Source of the DNA: Tretioscincus oriximinensis
Taxonomy: Eukaryota > Chordata > Lepidosauria > Squamata > Gymnophthalmidae
DNA length: 64,000 nucleotides
Direction of reading: 5' to 3'
Assembly (NCBI GenBank): GCA_022410635.1
Contig: JAJVDF010000046.1
Coordinates: 454,915-518,914 of the forward strand
Part shown: positions 59,500 to 64,000 of the stretch, in pieces
Numbering within the stretch: position 1 is the first letter of the stretch
How the letters are laid out: each line of letters begins with the position of its first letter
Position numbers and translations under genes: made by a program
The notes under the pieces: generated by a model
What the model saw: the letters and a program-made list of their open reading frames with translations, nothing else
What the model was told of the DNA's origin: nothing
The model's database searches: none

Positions 59500-59570
59500 C
59501 TTAGTCTATTTATTTATTTACATTTTTATACCGCCCTATACCCGTAGGTCTCAGGGCGGTTAACAGTAAA
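59500..59570. repeat. LINE 3'-end-like fragment
   Basis: (TATT)n then TTTATACCGCCCTATACCCG and TAGGTCTCAGGGCGGTTAAC, the same tail motif as at 57345. Confidence 0.55.
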
Positions 59571-59574
59571 ATCA

Positions 59575-60550
59575 TAATTTTAACACATCTAGACAGCCAC
59601 ATCTTTATACTGAAGTAAAGATGTGACTGGGGGTCAATTTACTTTGGTTCCTTTTATACTGTTCAGATCTCTCTGGCTTGAAATATATTACTTAATTTAA
59701 AAATCAAGAAATTTTCATAAATCAATAACCTCAAGTCAAGAAACACAAACTAGAATATCTATAAACACAGAAGAAACTAGCCAAGTTAAGACCTTTCATA
59801 TGGAAATTCTAAGGAAAGTTGTACACTTGTTTGTTAAAGTAGATTGCTATAAGTTCAGTTGAGCTTGAATAGATGGAATGAAAAGATACAGTCATGTGTT
59901 AATGTTTCACACTGAAAAGCAGATTTTGTCTTGCCTACTAATTTTCCTGTACACTAAAAAAGCAACTGAAAAAAGGATTTGATAAATAAGTGACTTGTTT
60001 TTCACTTGGCAGGACATTGCTTTTCAAAATATATTTGTTTACCCCAAGGTCAGGTTAAATATAAATGAAAGAGAAAAGAATTCTGTGTGCCGGAAGATCT
60101 GATCATAAATTGTGTGATACTAGCAAAAGATGCAGGATTAGAGCAGCTGGGACATGAGCTAGATTTTATAACCTCTGTGACTTGATGTGAAATAGTTTCT
60201 TATAATATATTTTTGAATCTGAGACAGTGTGACTTGCCTTTGTTTGAATTTAATTTTGTAAGAATAGTTTCAACCCTCCTCCCGCCCAGTGGATGTCTTC
60301 TCATGTTTAAATTGTCAAAATTTCATTTCTGATGTCTTTGGTTTCTGGTTATAGTACTCTGATCTCCTTCAGCAGGCAATATTACAATGCATGATGTGAT
60401 ACTGAAATATGGAAGAAATTGGTAACAGTTATAATTTTATGTTATATTATAATTTAAATATAATTTAAAGCAATGAACTGTAAGAGTGTATAGAGTGGTT
60501 AGGTGACTGATTAGATAGTAAAGAATATGAGACTTCTTTTCAGTTCATAT
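59575..60550. other. Presumed intron or intergenic, no feature recognised
   Basis: A+T-rich sequence, nothing identified. Confidence 0.5.
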
Positions 60551-60552
60551 TT

Positions 60553-60665
60553 TAGAGCAGGGATCCTCNAACCTTTTAAACAGGGGGCCAGTTCACTGTC
60601 CCTCAGATCGTTGGAGGGAGCTCAGGAAAGGAGGGAGGAAAGCGGGCGGTGCTGTTGCAGGCCGT
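60553..60665. mobile_element. hAT-type MITE, partial copy
   Basis: It begins CAGGGATCCTC-AACCTTTTA, then AACAGGGGGCCAGTTCACTG, matching the left end of 24851-25176, and stops near GCAGGCCGTCAATA without the right end. Confidence 0.65.
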
Positions 60666-60669
60666 CAAT

Positions 60670-61350
60670 AAATCTCAAGACAAAAAATAAAACAACAAAG
60701 CTCTCTTGGTTCCTAGAGGCTCTCGTNGTTACTCCATTGCAAACTTCTTTTACCTAACTTATCTCTGTGAACCTAGCCCCTTCTCCATAATAATCTTCCA
60801 AATATATAAAATAATACTTTCCTTTAAAGCATCTCTGTTACTATTGTTATGCATATTCTGGAGTTTAGGTCCTTGTTACATTTTTAAATCCTTTAAAATT
60901 ATTTTTCAGTTCATCTTCAATCCCCAAAAGTGAGTTTAATCCTTTTTTTTCTGAACTAAACGCCACATTTTTTGGATCAAAAATGAACAGGACAGTTTAA
61001 GTTAAAATGCACTTTTTTGCCTAGGTTTTTAGTTTCTTGTTTTCCATGCTGCTTTGTGATACAACTGTAGTTGTATTGCTATTTTTGTAATTCTTTTGTC
61101 AACTTCTAGAGATGGCGGATTGAATAGGCAATCCCCATTTCCAAGGCAGTTTGCTTTGACACTGAACTATAGCCACTCCCTTTAGAATTTAATAATTGGT
61201 GAACTACCATAACTTGCTTTAAGATGTACATTCCAATTACTGGAATTTTGTAAGAAAGAAAAATATTGTAATGGAGAAAATAAATTAAAATGAAATAATT
61301 AATAAGATGCAAAATTTACATAGACAAGCGTGTGTTTAATTTATTTTTGT
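60670..61350. other. Presumed intron or intergenic, no gene recognised
   Basis: A+T-rich. 60940-61010 weakly resembles the inverted-repeat element at 18808. Confidence 0.45.
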
Positions 61351-61355
61351 ATGCT

Positions 61356-62705
61356 AAGAACATAAGAAGAGCCATACTGGATGAGGCCACAGCTCATCTA
61401 GTCCAGCATTCTGTCTCACACAGAGGCCCACCAGATGCACCTGGGCAGTCTGAACAGAGGAAAGCAAAATATGCACCTGTTCATGACTCCCTGCAAATAG
61501 TATTTCAGGAGTCCTGCCTGTTGCTCCATCCTGGAGGCAACATCCAGACATCCATCTTAGTACCCATTTATACCCTAGGTGTCCATAAACCTGTCTTAAA
61601 GCTTTCCAAGCNGTTAGCTACCACTACCTCTTCAGGAAGTAAATTCCACAGGCCGATGACCCTCTGAGTGAAAAAATACTTTCCTTTGTCTGTTCTCACT
61701 TTTCTACCCCTCAGTTTTAAGGAGTGCCCTCTGGTCCTAGCGTTGCATGATATAGAAAACATTTTTGTCTATTCACCCTATCCATCCCTTGCATGATTTT
61801 GTACACGTCAATCAGATCATCTCTCAAATGTCGCATTTCAAGGCTGTAGAGGATCAGACGTTGCAGCCTGACTTCATAAGGGAGGTGTTCCAGACTCTTG
61901 ATCATTCTTGTTGCCCTTTCCTGCACTTTCTCTAGATCTACAATATCCCTCTTGAGATGTGGTGACCAGAACTGAACACAGTATTCCAAATGTGGCCTCA
62001 CCACAGATTTATAAAGAGGCAAAACAACATTTGCTGACTTTTTTTCAATTCCTTTCCTAATTATCCCCAACATGGAATTTGCCTTTTTTGCTGCTGCTGA
62101 ACACTGAGTTGACATCTTCATCAAATTGTCCACCAACACCCCAAGATCCTTTTCTTGCTCGGTTACAGAAAGCTTGGTTCCCATCAGGTGGTAGGAGTAA
62201 TTGGGGTTCTTTGCCCCAATGTGGATGATCTTGCACTTGCTTAAATTGAAGTGCATTTGCCATTTTGATGCCTACTCACTCAATTTCAATAGATCACCCT
62301 GGAGTACCTTACAATAATTTTCAGTTTTCACTACCCTGAACAGTTTAGTGTCATCCGTGAATTTGGCTACTTAAATATTTACCTCGGCATCCAGATCGTT
62401 TATGAATATATTGAAAAGCAAAGTTCCTGTACAGACCCCTGGGGTACCCCACTTCTTCTTTCCACTCAGAGAACTGTCCATTTATTACTACCCTCTGTTT
62501 TTTATCTTTTAGCCAGTTTCCAATCCAGTACAAAGTCTATCCTCTTATACCATGATTGTGGAGCCTTTTTAGGAGCCTTTGATGAGGGACTTTATCAAAA
62601 GCCTTCTGAAAATCTAGATAGACAATATCAACTGGATCCCCTTTATCTACATGTTTGTTAACACTCTCAAAGAATTCTAGCAAATTAGAAAGGTATGATT
62701 TACCT
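61356..62705 (-). mobile_element. CR1-like LINE, longest copy in the window
   Basis: Antisense to the window. The 3' terminus is AAGAACATAAGAAGAGCCAT (61356). The 3' UTR leads into a 179-codon open frame (62256-61717) encoding the RT C-terminal half: [55 protein letters not shown]. More RT-like sequence runs to about 62705, with frameshifts. It is the best source for a family consensus here. Confidence 0.85.
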
Positions 62706-62709
62706 TTGC

Positions 62710-63155
62710 AGAATCATAGAATGTTAAGAGTTGGAAGGGCCTCCAGGGCCATTGATTTTAACCCCCTTCTCAATGCAGGATCCATTAAACCATCCCAGAC
62801 AGATGACTTCCCTTTGAAGACTTCCAAGGAAGGCGAACCCCCCACCTTCTGTGGCAACCTGTTTCACTGGTTTATCACCCTGACTGTTAGAAAGTTTTTT
62901 CTGATATCTAATATAAATCTACTCCCTTGCAGTTTCATCCCATTGTTTCTAGTCCTTCCATGTGCCAGTGAGAACAGTGCTGATCGCTCTGCACTGTGAC
63001 AGCCCTTCAGATATTAGTAGACAGCTATCAAGTCTCCTCTCAGTCTTCTCTTTTGCGGACTAAACATCCCTAGATCCCTTAACCGTTCCTCATAGGACAT
63101 GGTTTCCAGACCACTCACCATCCTTGTAACTCGCTTTTGAACCCCAGCACAAATG
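62710..63155 (-). mobile_element. CR1 LINE 3' end, classical amniote type
   Basis: The sequence AGAATCATAGAATGTTAAGA, GTTGGAAGGGCCTCCAGGGC and on to TGGTTTCCAGACCACTCACC is a typical CR1 3' end like those of birds and turtles, antisense here. It is distinct from the CATAAGAA-terminated family that abuts it at 62705. Confidence 0.8.
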
Positions 63156-63202
63156 TTGTATGCTAGGAGTTCTTGGTGCGCATAGCATGCGCTGATTTTC
63201 TT

Positions 63203-63301
63203 GACATCACTTCTGGGGCCAGACAGGAAGTGACATCATTTCTGGGGTGGGACAGGGAGTATCATCACTTCCCTGGGGTGGGACAGGAAGTGACATCACT
63301 T
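63203..63301 (+). repeat. 29-31-bp minisatellite, about 3.5 units
   Basis: Units read GACATCACTTCTGGGG then (C/T)(C/G)(A/G)GACAGGAAGT, with point differences between copies. Confidence 0.85.
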
Positions 63302-63420
63302 TTGTCCTTCCTTCCATCCTTCCTGCTCTTTCCTTCTATCCTTCTTTCTTTCCTTCCTTCTTTTCTTCCTTCCCCCTTTCTTCCACTCTTTCCCCCATTA
63401 TTTTTCCCAATTCCTGAACC
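63302..63420 (+). repeat. (CTTC)n-rich pyrimidine tract
   Basis: Imperfect CCTT/CTTC tetramers over about 115 bp. It makes the fortuitous Leu/Phe/Ser-rich open frame at 63173-63460. Confidence 0.85.
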
Positions 63421-63599
63421 TGGGTGCAAACTAAGCAAGTGTATTTATAAAAGTAAATAATACACCTAATATGGTTTTCAATTGTGCTTCTTTAAAAAGA
63501 AGGAAAAACAAGTAAATATATCTGCTAGTGACGATGATGCTGGCTGGGTGATACTTTTCCTGATAAAATAAATTTTTCTTCCACTTCTAATTCTATTTG

Positions 63600-63765
63600 C
63601 CTGATGTCCTGAAGACTACAGCTCTCAGGTTGCACCACAGCTAGCCCTAGGCTCAAGAATGCATTCTTCGCAACTCTGCACTTAGTGACCCGTCCACAGG
63701 AAACATTTTTGCTATTACAAGAAGTTGGCTCAGGGACTCATTTATAATCAGATTACCTTATCAAA
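63600..63765. repeat. Unassigned interspersed repeat, copy 3 (right part)
   Basis: GACTACAGCTCTCAGGTTGC, CACAGCTAGCCCTAGG, CCACAGGAAACATTTTTGCT and AAGTTGGCTCAGGGACTCAT align in order with the copies at 16055 and 57430. The left part is missing. Confidence 0.6.
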
Positions 63766-63774
63766 CCAGTGTAC

Positions 63775-64000
63775 AGGAAAGGAATCAAAAACAAGTTAGA
63801 AAGTGTTGTTTAGCCTCTTTATAAATCTGTGGTGAGGCCACATTAGGAATATTGTGTACAATTCTGGTCACCACATCTCATGTCTGAGGTGCAGAAAAGG
63901 GAAACTAGAACTGTCAGGGGACTGGAGCACCTCCCTTATGAAATCCATCTGCAATGTTTGGGCCTCTTCAGCCTCGAATGGTGGTGTTTGAGAGATGGTC
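63775..64000 (+). mobile_element. CR1-like LINE, runs off the window
   Basis: Sense strand. SLYKSVVRP-like residues (CTCTTTATAAATCTGTGGTG), then TTCTGGTCACCACATCTCAT, GAGCACCTCCCTTATGAAAT and TTTGGGCCTCTTCAGCCTCG. The 3' end lies beyond 64000. Confidence 0.8.

Overview
The window looks like nuclear DNA of a squamate reptile (lizard, gecko or snake). The evidence is one vertebrate gene with canonical introns, two CpG islands, A+T-rich non-coding sequence, and a repeat mix typical of squamates: CR1-like LINEs ending in the CATAAGAA octamer, L2-like LINEs, one L1 3' end, tRNA-derived SINEs including a Sauria-type copy, Penelope-like hammerhead remnants, and many small DNA transposons. Scattered single Ns and one 251-base N run (56583-56833) mark it as an assembly. 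The species cannot be fixed from the sequence.

Gene content is low. The only gene I can name is MINPP1 (multiple inositol polyphosphate phosphatase 1, an ER-lumenal histidine acid phosphatase), on the minus strand. Its first four coding exons lie at 17678-17006, 12190-11993, 9570-9473 and 8048-7915. All visible splice sites are canonical and the phases match at every junction, giving 367 complete residues. The final exon, with the rest of the acid-phosphatase fold and the ER-retention tail, must lie left of position 1. A CpG-island promoter covers exon 1 and its upstream flank.

A second CpG island (about 33420-34650) has promoter features (YY1-type AAGATGGCCG, CACGTG E-box, a strong GT donor) pointing to a plus-strand transcript with a non-coding first exon. 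No coding exon of that gene could be found in the remaining 30 kb, so it is left unnamed.

Layout: 1-17.9 kb, MINPP1 and its introns, with an inversion-bearing L2 element, a CR1 and a GC-rich foldback element; 17.9-33.4 kb, intergenic repeats including an L1 tail; 33.4-34.7 kb, the orphan CpG island; 34.7-64 kb, presumed intron or intergenic DNA, densely seeded with CR1, SINEs and TIR elements.

The most unusual items are an L2 element whose two halves lie head to head with nearly contiguous protein breakpoints (twin-priming signature), Penelope-like foldbacks whose arms appear to form stem I of a hammerhead ribozyme, an isolated 81-nt near-perfect hairpin at 38326-38406, and a three-copy interspersed repeat I cannot assign to a known family. 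No bacterial-type system, CRISPR array or viral gene was seen.
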